The notes: a model not told the origin generated them from the sequence alone. A stretch of 64,000 nt of DNA from Limnanthes douglasii subsp. nivea (GCA_036936605.1 JAUPFV010000001.1:116940771-117004770); one strand, 5' to 3'; counted from the stretch's first letter, positions 25,507 to 37,737 are shown. A program made the numbers and translations.

Positions 25507-28500
25507 CTATTCTTCTTGGTTTGCCTTTTCTACAGCAAGAACGTCGTCAATCCAAGAAACAAGGTTGAATGCAAATCCTTCCAACACTCTTGAGTAGCTC
25601 TCCAGAGTTGCTTTCCCCACATCCTACCACAATATAAATGTTTAGTTTTGGCCAAAAGAAAGAAAGAAAGAATAGCTGAATATATATGTAACGCTTACTC
25701 TATTGTATTGAATCTTGCATATGTCTAATGAAGTCTGCGACAATGCTGGATACCTATGCTTCAAATAGAACAGCAGCGTTTCTGCTCTTTCGGCCAACAC
25801 ATGGTTTTTATCGTTTCTGTCGTTTTCCGATACAAAATCTTTCATCATATCCCAGGATGATTTTGAATATGAAATACCCGCTTTGCGTCTCCATGTAAAA
25901 ATCGAAGCTTCAACTTTGTCCGCAAGTTCTAGTGCTTCGAGCTCAGTTGTGATATTTAGGCAGTCTAGGAGTTTTTCTGGGTAGAATGTTTCTCCTGTTG
26001 ACATGTATTTGTACATAAAATCTCCAACACTCGCTTTTCCGCTCTACCGAAGCATATAAAATTATAATTCGTTAATTGGAGACTCATGTGAAAGGCGGAA
26101 TGAAAATATTTCATTCTTTTATTCGGAAAAAATCATTGATTTATCCAGTTGAGATTTTAGAAGACCAACAAAATATTTTCTTAGTCTGAAATTGTTTACA
26201 AAAATAAATAGATGATTGTCTATCCATTTTACTCATTTGTCCTGGTATGAGATTTATATGTTTTGGGTCATTTTTTTTTTAAATTTACTTTTTTACTAAT
26301 TAAAATATGTAGATCTATATACCATTAATCAATGTCTACTAAATTGTATTCTTAATGTTTTTTTTATCTTACTTTCCAATGTTTTTTATCTTACTTTCCA
26401 AATACCGATTTGCTATTTTCCGGAAAAAATATTTTTATTTCAAAGAATTTAACAAAGAAAAACAAATTCTAGATGAGGACATAAAGAAAGAGAATTATAA
26501 ACCTTTGGAAGTGTGGCGATGTATGATTCGGGGATTTCCAAATCGGAAAGAATAGTATTATTAATCGCCATTGCTGCTTTATGGATTTGATTAGCACAGT
26601 CACGTTTATGTTTCAGATGCTTCTTCGATTGTTCGGACAAACCTTCAGGTGGAACACAAGGAACTGGTACCCACCATTTCTCTTCTTTTCTTTGATCGGC
26701 AGCTTTTTTAAACGAATCGGAACCTTTAGAATTCATCGAAGCACTTCCACCTTTTCCTCCGTACCAGAATTCTGTATCGTGAAAACTATCTAACACATCC
26801 TGCGTGTCAAGACAATGTTGTAGAAATAAGCTGCATTTTTTCTGTAGGCCTAAAACCAAACAGAGTTGCTCTGTTATTCTAATACAGAGGAGCTCTGTTT
26901 TTAAAAAGGAATCAGAGTTTACACAAATAAAGAATAAAACTTTATTAGACTAGCTCTTAAAACATATAAATATTCATGCTTGTAACTTTTTTTATGTTTG
27001 AACAATGAAATTATTTGGAACTGTTACGGTTATTCAGCTATTTGATTAGGTTATTCAGCTATTACAAGCCCAAAAACTTGAAATATACGTTTCTATATAA
27101 TATATAGTCTGATAATTAAATATTTTATAATTTTGAATCCGGTCCGATTACCGGTTTCTGGCCGAATAAACCTTTGCCCTATATATCCTGACACAATATT
27201 AGAATTCTAGCTCATCTTGAAGGTATCTAAAGCTGGGTTGCCGGGAAGGGCCTTACTTATTGGTCTTATTTACAAATAAAAACCAAACCCAAATCAGACC
27301 GGACCGATAACGGTCCTATTTCGTATTAAGAATATTATTTTTATTGAAAGGCCTTACAATGAGCATTCCGTCGAGTTTTTTCAATGCCGGTAAATTGACC
27401 TGAATATCCGTTCTATGTCTAGTTTCAACAACCTGAAAGTCCAAAACAAATGATCAAATCGCATTAAACAATATTGATTTGATTAGAACGGGTTAGTCAA
27501 AATTGTAAAGAACATAATCTTGCACCTCAAGAGATGTTCCATCACTTGAGTTTAGTGAGCTAGGTATGACTTCCTCAATGAAATCACACGTAGAAAGAAG
27601 GCAGTTCATTTCTCGTCTCCACAATGCCTTTTTCTCTGGTTGTAATGGCTCTAATCTCAAATTTTGTCCGAAAACAGTAGCTGCAAAGATAAAACCTTTA
27701 CTATAATAACTAATTCGAGAGTAAGGATGTTTTAAACTTTATTATAAATTTTTATTACCATAAAGATTAGTGATGGCATTAGAAACTGTTACAGCTGAGC
27801 AGACTCCTTTCCCATTCCCTGACATATCCTCTCCTAATAAAAGTTTTGCGAATCGCTCCTTCATCATCTCCAGCTCTGCTTGATTATCAGAAAAAATCAA
27901 GACACATATCATCAACAATAAACTAAATCTAAGGTTTTTCCAAAAATATCGGGTATTTTATAGGGGATAGTGTTTGATTTTTTTGGATAATGTCTCAAGT
28001 TTTGTAATCAATTTCAAATTGAAAATGGTTCTCCAAAAACTTCAACCGAATAAAATCAATTTTTTTTTTCATATGAACATGAAAATTAAAAACGTTGTAT
28101 TTTATTTATGAATCATACATTCCACATATATTTCGATCCACCAACAATATAGTAATTCAAGTTTAAATTCAATAAACAACTCAGACCCCAGTAGGGGTTC
28201 CTGGTGCATCCTTGACACGCTCACTAGTCGTAATATATTGGCACTTTCGGACTTATTTCATAATATATTACGACTACATTTGTCGACTATTCAATCCAAT
28301 TATACTAAAATATTTAACATGTTGAAGAAAAATAGAATGAAGACTTGCCTGGTTCAAGTGATTCTTGTTCATTAGGCTCATCATCGTCTGCAAAACTTTT
28401 GTGCTGCTTCATTTTGAGACGGGTTAGAGTTGCTTGATTATGGGATCCTGATTTGGTAACTACATGACTATTAGAAACCGAAGCTGAAACCTCTTTGTTT

Positions 28501-28631
28501 TCGTTGAGCGAGTCTGAATCTCCTGATGTTTTTGAATAACTCCTTCCGTAAGCAAATGTTGATTGATTGGTCGAAGAAGAGTGATGGTATGCCATGCCAA
28601 AGTTTTCATCAGAACTCGACATAGTTTCCAT
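25507..28631 (-). CDS. Rop guanine nucleotide exchange factor (PRONE domain), 7 exons
   Basis: RopGEFs activate plant ROP/RAC GTPases at the plasma membrane by GDP release, controlling polar growth. Exons (minus): 28,631-28,349; 27,878-27,759; 27,680-27,526; 27,432-27,358; 26,799-26,503; 26,043-25,699; 25,623-25,507. These sum to 1,392 bases with all phases matching, giving 463 residues and no internal stop. Residues 1-94 are a serine-rich variable N-terminus. PRONE begins at [20 protein letters not shown] (about 96) and runs through [78 protein letters not shown] and [13 protein letters not shown] to [13 protein letters not shown]. The protein stops a few residues after PRONE, so the C-terminal tail seen in many paralogues is absent. 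Intron 1 uses a GC donor. It is divergent from ADF, about 1.46 kb away. The exact paralogue was not assigned. Confidence 0.95.
28343..28349 (-). other. GC-AG intron donor of RopGEF intron 1
   Basis: Exon 1 ends ...GAACCAG and the intron starts GCAAGT, the strong consensus flank of minor GC-AG introns. No GT nearby keeps the frame into the PRONE start. Two in-frame acceptors three bases apart (AAG at 27,879 or CAG at 27,876) would add or drop one alanine. Confidence 0.75.
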
Positions 28632-30093
28632 TTCTAGAGCTTCTATTAGTTTACTTGTCTGTCAAGTCTGCTAAAATTTCATGTAAATGGAAATTGAACG
28701 TAGGTGATTGAATCCACGTATTTTTTGCTGGCTGTTTGATAGCAAAATTATGTCAACGGAAACAAGACAGCCTTGGTCAATTTCGTTTTTTTTCAAAATC
28801 ACCCCTATATATTGTATTAGTTCACAAGTAGGGTTATTAATGGTTCCCAAAGATGGGAATCCAATCGGTAAGAATCGAATAAAAAATAGATCAAACTTTA
28901 ACAATTCGGTTGATTATATGTTAAAACTTTAACAATTCGGTTGATTATATGTTAAAATCTGATATGGATAAAGAATCACACCGATAAAATCGATAAACCC
29001 GTAGAACCAACTCTTCGCCTAACCAATAAAATAGGTAAATCGATAAAAAAGTATATCGGTAAAACCTATATAGAATTAAACCCGTAAATTCGCTAGACCG
29101 GTGAAAAACTGCTTGAATTTATGCATAATCAAACCAATAAAATTGAAAGTTCTTTATTTAATTTATCTATTATATATTATACTATTGTCAAATTACTAGG
29201 TGAAGATCAATTAAAACAAAATTAAAATTTAACCTCTAAATATTAATTTTTATATTATTTATTTAAATAAAAAATCAAACTCAAATTATAATTGGTTTTT
29301 GTTTTAAATTTTTATGGACTCCAATCGAACCAGATTTAAATTAAACTAAAACTGACCGAACCAAAATCAAACCACGAACCGAATTTCATAATTAAACCAA
29401 ATTAAAATTGGACCGAATTACAATTAGAACCGGACCGAATCAAATCAAATCAAAATCGGACCAAGTTATAATTGGGACCGAACCGAATTTGACCGGACCA
29501 AACGGACCGATTTTTATCAGTGAATAATCAAAACAAAAATCCTATTGGTTTGGTCCAATCCAGACCGCTTAATGATTCGGTCTAGATCAAAACGTGGAGT
29601 AAACCGAAAACTATTTTAGGAATAAAAAAATTTAGAGGACACAATCAGAAATAAAACTACGGTCAAGCTGGTATATATATTATTATTACTTGCACCTAAC
29701 TATATTATTTGTTCTTTCTTTTGTTTGTCAAATAGGTAGAAGAATAGACGTGCATGCCATTTTGTAAAAAAAGAGTAATAATTAAAAATGTCAAATTTAA
29801 ATTATTTCGAAAGATATCTATCTAAAGACTATTTCTGTTTATAAAAGTCATTTAGTTCAAACTAGTATAATAACATAACGTTCTAAAACCGAAGTGGTTC
29901 AAATTTAGTTCTCTTGAACTAATTTCTGGCAAGAAACGTCGTGACAGCTTGCACGTTTCTTATAGACGTGATCACCTTAAATAGAAACAACTCACCAAAC
30001 CCTAGTTTTGATCTCTTATATTCGTCTGCATTTGAAGTTTTCATTACTTCTTAAGTGTTTCTTATCTCTTGTTTCAACTTTCAAGACAGCAAC
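28632..30093. other. RopGEF-ADF divergent intergenic region
   Basis: It holds the promoters of both genes. A 31-bp near-perfect tandem duplication lies at about 28,893-28,954 (AAACTTTAACAATTCGGTTG...). At about 29,330-29,600 there is a low-complexity field of CCGAA/CCGGACC/AACCAAA words, a pattern common in plant intergenic DNA. Near ADF the sequence ends with a pyrimidine-rich leader that includes the typical AAACCCTAG word (about 29,998). No gene lies inside. Confidence 0.6.
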
Positions 30094-30674
30094 ATGGTAA
30101 CTACAACTCTTTTGTATTGAATGCAATAATGTAGTTAAAGATCTTACTAGGGTATTTAAGTTTGATTTTCTTTCTGATAGGCGAATGCAGCGTCTGGCAT
30201 GCGCGTCGACGACGAATGCAAGTTGAAGTTTATGGAGCTAAAAGCAAAGAGGAATCATAGGTTCATCGTGTACAAGATTGAAGAGAAGATTCAACAAGTT
30301 GTTATTGATCGAATTGGAAATCCCGAAGAGACGTACGAGGATCTTACTAATAGCTTGCCCGCTGATGAATGTCGCTACGCCGTTTATGATTTGGATTTTG
30401 TTACTGTTGAGAACTGCCGAAAGAGCAAGATATTTTTCATCGCGTGGTAACAGTTTCTCATATTGATTTGCTGTATTTGATGGTTGATCTTTTAACTTTT
30501 TAACTTTAGGTTTTCATGTATAGGTCGCCTGACACATCAAGAGTTAGAAATAAGATGTTGTACGCTAGCTCGAAGGACAGATTCAAGAGAGAATTGGATG
30601 GATTTCAAGTTGAAATTCAAGCAACAGACGCAAGTGAGATGAGTTTTGACATTGTTAAAGGAAGAGCTCTATAA
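30094..30674 (+). CDS. ADF: Actin-depolymerizing factor (ADF/cofilin), 3 exons
   Basis: ADF binds G- and F-actin, severs filaments and speeds turnover in the cytoplasm. Exon 1 is the ATG alone (30,094-30,096). Introns are 30,097-30,180 and 30,447-30,523, exon 2 is 30,181-30,446 and exon 3 is 30,524-30,674. An intron straight after the ATG is a hallmark of plant ADF genes. The 139-residue product starts [18 protein letters not shown] and includes the regulatory Ser6, as in the typical plant protein. It continues [45 protein letters not shown] and the long actin-binding helix block [20 protein letters not shown]. Splice sites are canonical, the frame is closed and the length is normal, so I consider it functional. 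The subclass is not assigned with confidence. Confidence 0.97.
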
Positions 30675-30801
30675 TTATGACTCTATCTCTATACAAATTA
30701 ATCTATTTCAACTTCTTATGTTATTTCTTTTATGCCTTTTTTTTTTCTTTTCTGTGTAACGTTATTTGTGTGATTTCTTCCTCAAATGTAACTGTTTTAA
30801 T

Positions 30802-30807
30802 AATAAA
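30802..30807 (+). terminator. Candidate poly(A) signal of ADF
   Basis: AATAAA lies about 130 bases after the stop codon, in T-rich sequence. Confidence 0.45.
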
Positions 30808-30809
30808 AT

Positions 30810-31430
30810 GTTTGTTTTTATTTCAATACTCCTCGAAACCATGTCCAAAATGTTTCAAAAATACACAATTTTCTTCAATCACATCAATAGACAAAACCTA
30901 AAAAATCGACAGTAAAATCAAATGTTCAAATTGTTAAAGAAGTTCAGCAAACTATGTTTACGTCTTTGGACCTGATACCAATCGATTTTGTTAGAATTAT
31001 TTTTTATGATTTTATTTTTCGATACACTCACAAAACTTAGACATTAATTTTATAGAGAGTTTTAACATAATTAAGAATCAGAAACGATTACAAAAGTTTT
31101 TTACCTATCCAAATCTAAGATGTTTCTTTATTTCAATTATACACCTCAACTCTTATTAAACAGTACAAATTACTTCACTCGTTTTCTTCGAATTAAACGC
31201 CCCTCTACTCGAGCCTAATTTACAAATTTAAAAATCCTTTTAAGAAAGATGAATGTAAAATAAAAAATGAATTCTATTATAGATTAGCCTAGACAATACA
31301 TGGATGAAATTATTTAGTATAAATTTTTTCCTAATAATAATTTTAGTAACCGCATAACTGGAAATGGTAGTTGTTTTATTCATCTACATAAGATGTTGGG
31401 TAGGCTCAAAGTGGCTGAGGCGAGGACTCA
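30810..31430. other. Gene-free AT-rich sequence
   Basis: Nothing recognisable lies between the ADF 3' end and the first 253-bp flanking repeat of the Copia element. Confidence 0.4.
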
Positions 31431-31683
31431 GTCGAGCTCTAAAGTAAAGACTTATATTAGAATTTAATATATTAGAATTTTTGTTAATAATTTATGTGTA
31501 TTTGTTATGTTGAATTTTTATCTGCTAGAATTTTGGTATATGGAGTTTATTGTTGGAATATAAGTCCGAGATTATTATTTAGTGGAATTTAGAAATATAG
31601 ATTTTACATGTCGAGCTTTTGAAAATATTTTTAAATTTTATTTTGATGAAACTGATTTCGATTTAATGAGAAGAATACAAAAT
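31431..31683. repeat. 253-bp direct repeat X, left copy, abutting Copia LTR
   Basis: It starts GTCGAGCTCTAAAGTAAAG and ends AAGAATACAAAAT, exactly where the left LTR begins. The same 253-bp sequence, with scattered substitutions, lies immediately outside the right LTR (36,613-36,865). The pair is therefore placed like a target-site duplication, but about 50 times too long for Copia (normally 5 bp). X has no coding content. Confidence 0.8.
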
Positions 31684-32063
31684 TGTTATTAAATCATGGT
31701 TCAAACACATACACAAATGAAAAAAAACAATAAAAATAGAGCAGATGATTTAACGTGATTCGACAATTGTCTACGTCTATGGGCACCGACAGAGAAAAAT
31801 GTTTAACTATAATAGAAAAGGGTTACAGATTTCAGATTGTGCTTTGTGTAGTCTTAGTAGTCTATTTATAGGGAATAAATAGAACTTACTAGATAATAGG
31901 CCCAATGGGCTCATACCACAAGACTAACAATGATACTGTCACAACACTTATTTGTACCGCCGAGCACAGTACACTTTCAAAGCACAATAACACTATCGCA
32001 GACACAAAACTGTACTGCTGGACACAGTACACTGTCAATGCATTATTCGACTCATTCACAACA
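31684..32063 (-). repeat. 3' LTR of Copia element 1
   Basis: On the plus strand it begins TGTTATTAAATCATGG and ends CATTCACAACA, i.e. a TGTTGTG...AACA LTR read on the minus strand. It pairs with 36,213-36,612. The minus-strand TATA is CTATAAATAG, within the shared sequence CTATTTATAGGGAATAAAT. Confidence 0.88.
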
Positions 32064-32076
32064 AATCTTCCCCTTG
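32064..32076 (-). other. Polypurine tract of Copia element 1
   Basis: The minus-strand sequence AAGGGGAAGATT sits directly against the LTR start TGTTGTG, as needed for plus-strand DNA priming. Confidence 0.75.
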
Positions 32077-35000
32077 AGACGAATATCATTTCTACACTAT
32101 AAAAAACGAAACTTCTCTTCTTCAGACCCACCAAATGCGCCTAAGGCATTCACTCTATATTGCGAACACCAGTTTAGGCACTCCTTAAACTTTTGAATTG
32201 ATACTGCCTTGGTCATTATATCTGTTGGATTATCATGTGTAGACACCTTCTTCCCATCAACAATTCCCTTTGATATTATATCACGAAAAAAATGATACCT
32301 GACATCTATGTGCTTTGTACGCTCATGGTACATCTGGTTCCCTGTAAGGTGTATGACGCTTTGACTGTCACAAAACACTTTTGTAGTAGTCCTATCCAAA
32401 CCCAAATCTGACACCAAACTTTGCAACCATATTACCTCTTTAACTGAATCTGTTACCGCCATGTACTCTGCCTCTGTTGTAGACAAAGCTACAGTAGTTT
32501 GCAACTATGCTTTCCAACTGATCGCACTTCCATCTAGAATAAATACATATCCTATCAGAGATCATCTTTTATCTATTTTACCTGCAAAATCAGAATCAAC
32601 AAAACCAACTAATGATCCTGCAACATCATTCAGCGATCCATCAATATCGGTCTTGTTAAAATTTAAGCCAACGTTCACAGTATTCTTTTGATACCGAAGT
32701 ATCCATTTCACTGTCTGCCAGTGTTCTTTCCCAGGACATCCCATGTACCTGCTAACTACACTAACCGCATGTGAAATATCAGGACGTGTGCATACCATAA
32801 CATACATGATACTACCAGCAGCACTTGCATATGGAACTTTCAACATTTCTTCCAACTCAGTATCATCCTTGGCCGCTCCTGTTGCAGACAACTTGAAATG
32901 AGTAGCAAACGAAATGCTAACTGCCTTAGCATCAAACATGTTGAATCGTTGTAACACTTTCTCTATATAGCTTCATTGAGACAAGTGTAATGATCATACA
33001 TTTATGTTCCTAATAATCTCCATATCAAGAATCTTCTTTACTCAACCCAAATCCTTAATCTCAAACTCAACACTACGCTGCTTCGTTATCTAGCACAATG
33101 TGTTACATACTACAAGCAGCAATAAGCATATCATCCACATACAACAACAAGTAAACATAAGAATCATCTAACATCTTTTGATGATACAAACAACTATTAT
33201 ATGGACTTATCGTGAACCCTTTTGACACCATGAATGTATCAAAATGTTTGTACCATTACCTAGGTGACTGTTTCAAACCATACAGTAACTTTTTCAGCAA
33301 ACAAACTTTGTACTCTATATTAGGTTCGATAAATCCCTCTGGTTGTCCCATGTAGATTCACTCAACCAATTCACCATGTAGAAACACAGTCTTCACATCC
33401 AACTGCTTAAGCTCTAAATCTTGCAAAAATACCATGGCTAACAAAAGTCGAATCAAACTATGCTTCACCACTGGAGAAAACACTTCATTGAATTCGATTC
33501 CTTCCCTTTGAGTAAAACTCTAAGCGACCAGTCTTGCCTTGAATCTAGATGCCTCAACCCTTGGATTACCTTCCTTTTTTTTGAACACCCATTTACTACC
33601 TACTACCTTATGTACTTTAGGCAAGTTACAAGCTTCAATGTTTGATTCTTATAAAGAGATTCAATCTCTTCCCCCATAACACCAATCCATCGATCTGCCT
33701 CCGAACTCGTTATAACTTCTCTGTAGCTACTAGGTTCCTACATCTCAAACTTCTTCTACAATTGATAGAGCATATGCAACTAGATTCGCATACTTTCTTG
33801 GAAGTCCAATATCTCTTCTTTCTCTACTCAATGACATGCTATAAGGTTGTTGTTCTGGTTCGGGCGCATCATCATCACTATCATCCGATGCTGATGCTTC
33901 ACCTCCTGATTCTGGATCCACCTCAGAACCACTTGAATTTTTGGACCTGTTAGAAACTGATTCTACTTCAAGCTCCACTTGTTTACTCACAACCGATCTT
34001 GATTCGACCATTTCTCCTACTTCCTTCTGACTGTCTATCGAAGCAAACTCGTTAAAAGTAATGTCCCTACTGATGAAAAAACCTGGAGACTTTGGAGAGG
34101 TACACCATAACCTATATCCCTTCACTCCAGTGGCATATCCTAGAAATATGCACCTTTTTACCCTCGGCTCAATCTTACTATCTCTCACATGAGCATACGC
34201 AGGACAACCAAACACTTCAAATGTGCGTAATCAGCCGACGATCCAATCCAAATCTCAAAAGAAGTTTTACAATCAGTAGCTGTTGATGGAGATCGATTCA
34301 CCAAGTAACACGTTGTATTGATAGCTTCAGCTAAAAATCATTTCCCACACCAGAATGCAAGAGCATGCTTCGTGCCTTGCCACAAAATATTTTGTTCATT
34401 CTTTCTGTGACTCCATTCTGCTGTGGTATTTTAGAATAAATGCGATGGTACACTATTCTCTCAGCTTCGTAGAACTCGTTGAACTCACGACTGTAATATT
34501 CTAACCCGTTATTTGTCCTAAGACGTTTGAATTTTCTTCATTATGCTTCTTAATCGCCGTCTTTCATTTGATAAAGGTTGAATATGCCTCATCTTTCATT
34601 TTTGGAAAGTAAACCCACACCATCCTTGAATAACCATTAATCAAACTCCTGTAATCTATGGTTCCACTCTTTGATGGAATTCTATTTGGACCACAAAGAT
34701 CTGAGTGAATGTAGTCCACTATCTCTTTAGTATTTCTTACATCCAATTTTCTGAATTTAACTCTAGTTTTTTTTACCAAACAAACAATGCTCACAAAATC
34801 CCAATGATTCTGCTTTATACCCTTTCAACAAATCTCTCTTTCCCAAAACAACTAATCATATGTCACTCATGTGACCAAGACGCCAATGCCAAAACTGATT
34901 CTGTTCCTACCTACTTTGGCTATTACTCCCTGATGATGCTACTGAAACATCGCCCATAACAAACTCCCCTGGAGAATGTAAAGACCCTTCTGCAAAATCC

Positions 35001-36145
35001 TCTTCATGCATACCATTGAGCCTTTTACCACTTTGATTACATCGTCTTCTGCATGGTACTTGTAACCCCGAAAGTCTAGTGTCCCAAGATAGATCAAGTT
35101 TCTCTTTAACCCAAGAATATGTCAGCACGTCAAGATTCTAACAAACCCGTCAAAAATTCTAATTCTGACGTTATCGATACCACCAACAATCAACGAATGA
35201 TTGTTCTCTAAATAGACAGTTCCTTGCATTGGCTTGTAAGTATCAAACCACTGTTTGAACAGACACATGTGATATGCAGCGCCAGTATCGAGTACCCAAG
35301 AGTTTTTCCCATAGTCTGAACTCACAGACATTACATCTCCTCTACCATTGTTTTCACCATCGTCGAAATCGTTCACACCTTCAACAATGTTTGCTGCATT
35401 TTCCTTTTGATTTCCCTTCTTACCATTCAGTTTCAGATAATTTCTCCTATAATGACCATGCTCACCACATTCATAACAGTTTGAGTTATTTACCTTTGAT
35501 TTGGACCTCCAATTCTTCATTTTTAAAGAACTCGCTTTGCTTCCAGATCTTCCCCTAGTCATAAGACCTTTCCCTTCAACCTGATTATCTGGCTGCAACT
35601 GTCTCAACTCATTTGATTTAAGTGCTCTTTTGACATCTCCTAGTGATAACTTATCCTTGCCATACATTATGGTATCTACGAAGTTTTTATAGGGAGCTGG
35701 TAACGATATCAATAAAAACAAAGCTTGATCCTCATCCTAAATATTGATATCTATGTTCTCTAAGTCTATTATAATTGATTTAAAATTATCTAAGTTCTCA
35801 GTTATGGACATACCTTCGTTCAATCTGAAATCGTACAAACGATTCTTCAAGTATAATCGGTTTACTACTGATTTATCAGAGTGAAGATCTCATAGCTTCT
35901 TCCATGTGCAGGAAGCAGTCTTCTCTCCACTAATCTCGCGAAACACATTGTATTTCACGTTCATTAAAATCCAGCACAGATCCCTTTCTTGAAGATCACG
36001 CTTCTCATTTTCTTTCATCTCTTCTGGTAACTTATTATCCATAGCATTCCACACCCCTTGCAGTATCAATGCAGATTTTAGTTTAATCTCCCACAATGCA
36101 AAGCTGGATCCCTCATCAATTTTTTTAATCATTAATATTGTTGCT
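32077..36145 (-). pseudogene. Ty1/Copia element 1 gag-pol polyprotein
   Basis: All Copia domains appear in order from right to left. Gag N-terminus: SSFALWEIKLKSALILQGVW (36,110). Zinc knuckle: CYECGEHGHYRRNY, last Cys replaced by Tyr (35,480). Protease: SWVLDTGAAYHM (35,305). Integrase: DYIHSDLCGPN (34,700) and the C-terminal MFGCPAYAHVRDSK (34,210) with RCIFLGYATGVKGYRLW. RT: KARLVA and KQLDVKTVFLHGEL traces (33,400-33,550), LLYGLKQSPR (33,270) and the intact active-site YVDDML (33,140). RNase H: GFVDSDFAGKIDKR (32,570), ALSTTEAEYMAV (32,490) and CDSQSVIHL (32,370). Several frameshifts and stops break it (for example around 33,000, 34,560 and 35,730-35,880), so it is non-autonomous now. Both LTRs, PBS and PPT are present. 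Confidence 0.92.
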
Positions 36146-36194
36146 GTAGACGCAATTGTGAATCCCTAATTGCAAAAGCCCTAATTTCACCACG

Positions 36195-36208
36195 TGGCTC
36201 TGATACCA
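36195..36208 (-). other. Primer-binding site (initiator tRNA-Met) of Copia element 1
   Basis: The minus-strand TGGTATCAGAGCCA is the textbook complement of the 3' end of initiator tRNA-Met. It lies four bases inside the 5' LTR end. Confidence 0.92.
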
Positions 36209-36212
36209 ATTT

Positions 36213-36612
36213 TGTTATTAAATCACTATGCAATTTATCACAAAATAGCCCAAGCAAAAAACAAAAATGAAACAAATAACATTAAAAATAGAACACATGA
36301 TTTAACGTGGTTCGACAATTGTCTACGTACACAGGCGCCGCCAGAGAAAAGTGCTTCACTATGATAGAAAAGGGTTACAAATTTCAGATTATGCTTTGTA
36401 GCCCTAGTAGTCTATTTATAGGGAATAAATATAACTTACTAGATAATGGGCCTAATGGGCTTATACCACAAGACTAACAATGATACTATCACAACACTTA
36501 TTTGAACTGCCGAACACAATACACTGTCAAGGCACAATAACACTATCACAGACACAAAACTGTACTGCCGGACATAATAAATACACTGTCAAAGCACTAT
36601 TGACTCATTCAT
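36213..36612 (-). repeat. 5' LTR of Copia element 1
   Basis: A direct repeat of 31,684-32,063. It begins TGTTATTAAATCAC and contains the same CTATTTATAGGGAATAAAT TATA region. Its outer edge is slightly eroded: CATTCATT instead of CATTCACAACA. Scattered differences between the LTRs show the insertion is not recent. Confidence 0.88.
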
Positions 36613-36865
36613 TGTCGAGCTCTAAGGTAAAGATTTATATTATAATTTAATATATGAATTTCTGTTAATAATATATGTGTATAAATTATGTTGAATTTTT
36701 ATATGCTAGAAATTTGGTACATGGAGTTTATTGTTGGAATATAAGTGCGGGATTATTATTTGGTGGAATTTAGAGACATAGATTTTACATGTCAAAGCTT
36801 TTGGAAATATTTTAAAATTTTATTTTGATGAAACTGACTTTGATCTTATAAGAAGAATACAAAAT
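36613..36865. repeat. 253-bp direct repeat X, right copy
   Basis: It starts GTCGAGCTCTAAGGTAAAG and ends AAGAATACAAAAT, collinear with 31,431-31,683 throughout, and begins just outside the right LTR. See the left copy. Confidence 0.8.
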
Positions 36866-37737
36866 AATGGGAAAACTTCAACCATTAATAAAAAACATGT
36901 TTGATCTTAGTATGCATGAAGGTTGGTCATACATAGTATTAGCATACGGATGCCAGAAGTTGGTACCGGTATATGTCAAAAATAGTACATGCTACTACAG
37001 ATGTTGGGAGGAGGTGGTGCTACTTGGTGATGATAAAATATGAACGAAGGGTATTTAAGGTAGGTGCTTAGGTAATGTTTTTAATTTTGAGTAGAGAGTA
37101 GTGAGATAATAGAGGTGATAGCTATTAATAAGTAGAGAAAGAAGACATTCGAAGCTGGTACACAACTTAGTTATTAGGAACTCAGCTTACTCAATGTAGA
37201 TTTTGTTATAGATCTAAAATGCCCCTAAGATAAATCCGATCCTAGCCTCCAACGAAATCCAACCCTAGCATCTAGCCCCATTAGCTATCTCAGAAGAATT
37301 TTGGGAGATCTTATATATTTGAACCATTTCCAAACAGTATTCAATGGGTTTATTTAAGAATGGTTAGTACCCAAAGGTCTCAACTTTTGACTAGTTACTT
37401 TTTGAAACACATGTCAATTTCTTATTTGACCCACGATCTTGCCTTTCCTAAGTAGAATCATCCAATCAAAGGAGAGAAACGGTTACACTTCTCTATAGCC
37501 CCCTAGCTACTTCTATCGATTCCTATTTCATAGTAGGGCACTCAAACTTTTGGTAACCCTTATATAAATATATTTTCATTTTTACTATTGGTATTTCTAG
37601 AATGATAAAAAGCTTAACTTTTAAAATCTAGATAGAGAGAGTATTTTTCTTAGACCTTCAGTTTTTTCAAACAAATTTTTTTCCTCCTCCACATTAGCCA
37701 CCGCGAATCACCCTTTCCGGTGCTTTTTAGGGTTTCC
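36866..37737 (+). promoter_or_regulatory. LTR-like stretch and leader of a truncated Tat-like element (copy 2b)
   Basis: The minus strand at about 37,040-37,110 reads CTCACTACTCTCTACTC...AAAACATTAC, similar to the U5 of the 4.2-kb LTR, so an old 3' LTR of a minus-strand element probably lies here; its edges are unclear. Toward the aORF start, the plus strand has a TATA-like CTTATATAAATATATTTTC (about 37,558-37,576), some 160 bases before the ATG at 37,738. The element at 43.5 kb has the same CTTATATAAATTGGTTTC. Confidence 0.45.

Noticed and set aside
29330..29600. CCGAA/CCGGACC-rich field as a satellite or regulatory array
   Set aside because: This low-complexity pattern is common in plant intergenic DNA, with no fixed unit or spacing here.
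31889..32196. Open frames inside the Copia left LTR
   Set aside because: They lie wholly within LTR sequence and recur only as shadows. No protein similarity.
17300..36145. Retroelement sequences as integrated viral (caulimovirus-like) copies
   Set aside because: Domain order (PR-IN-RT-RH for Copia, PR-RT-RH-IN for Gypsy), LTRs and a tRNA-Met primer site identify LTR retrotransposons. No movement or coat protein was seen.
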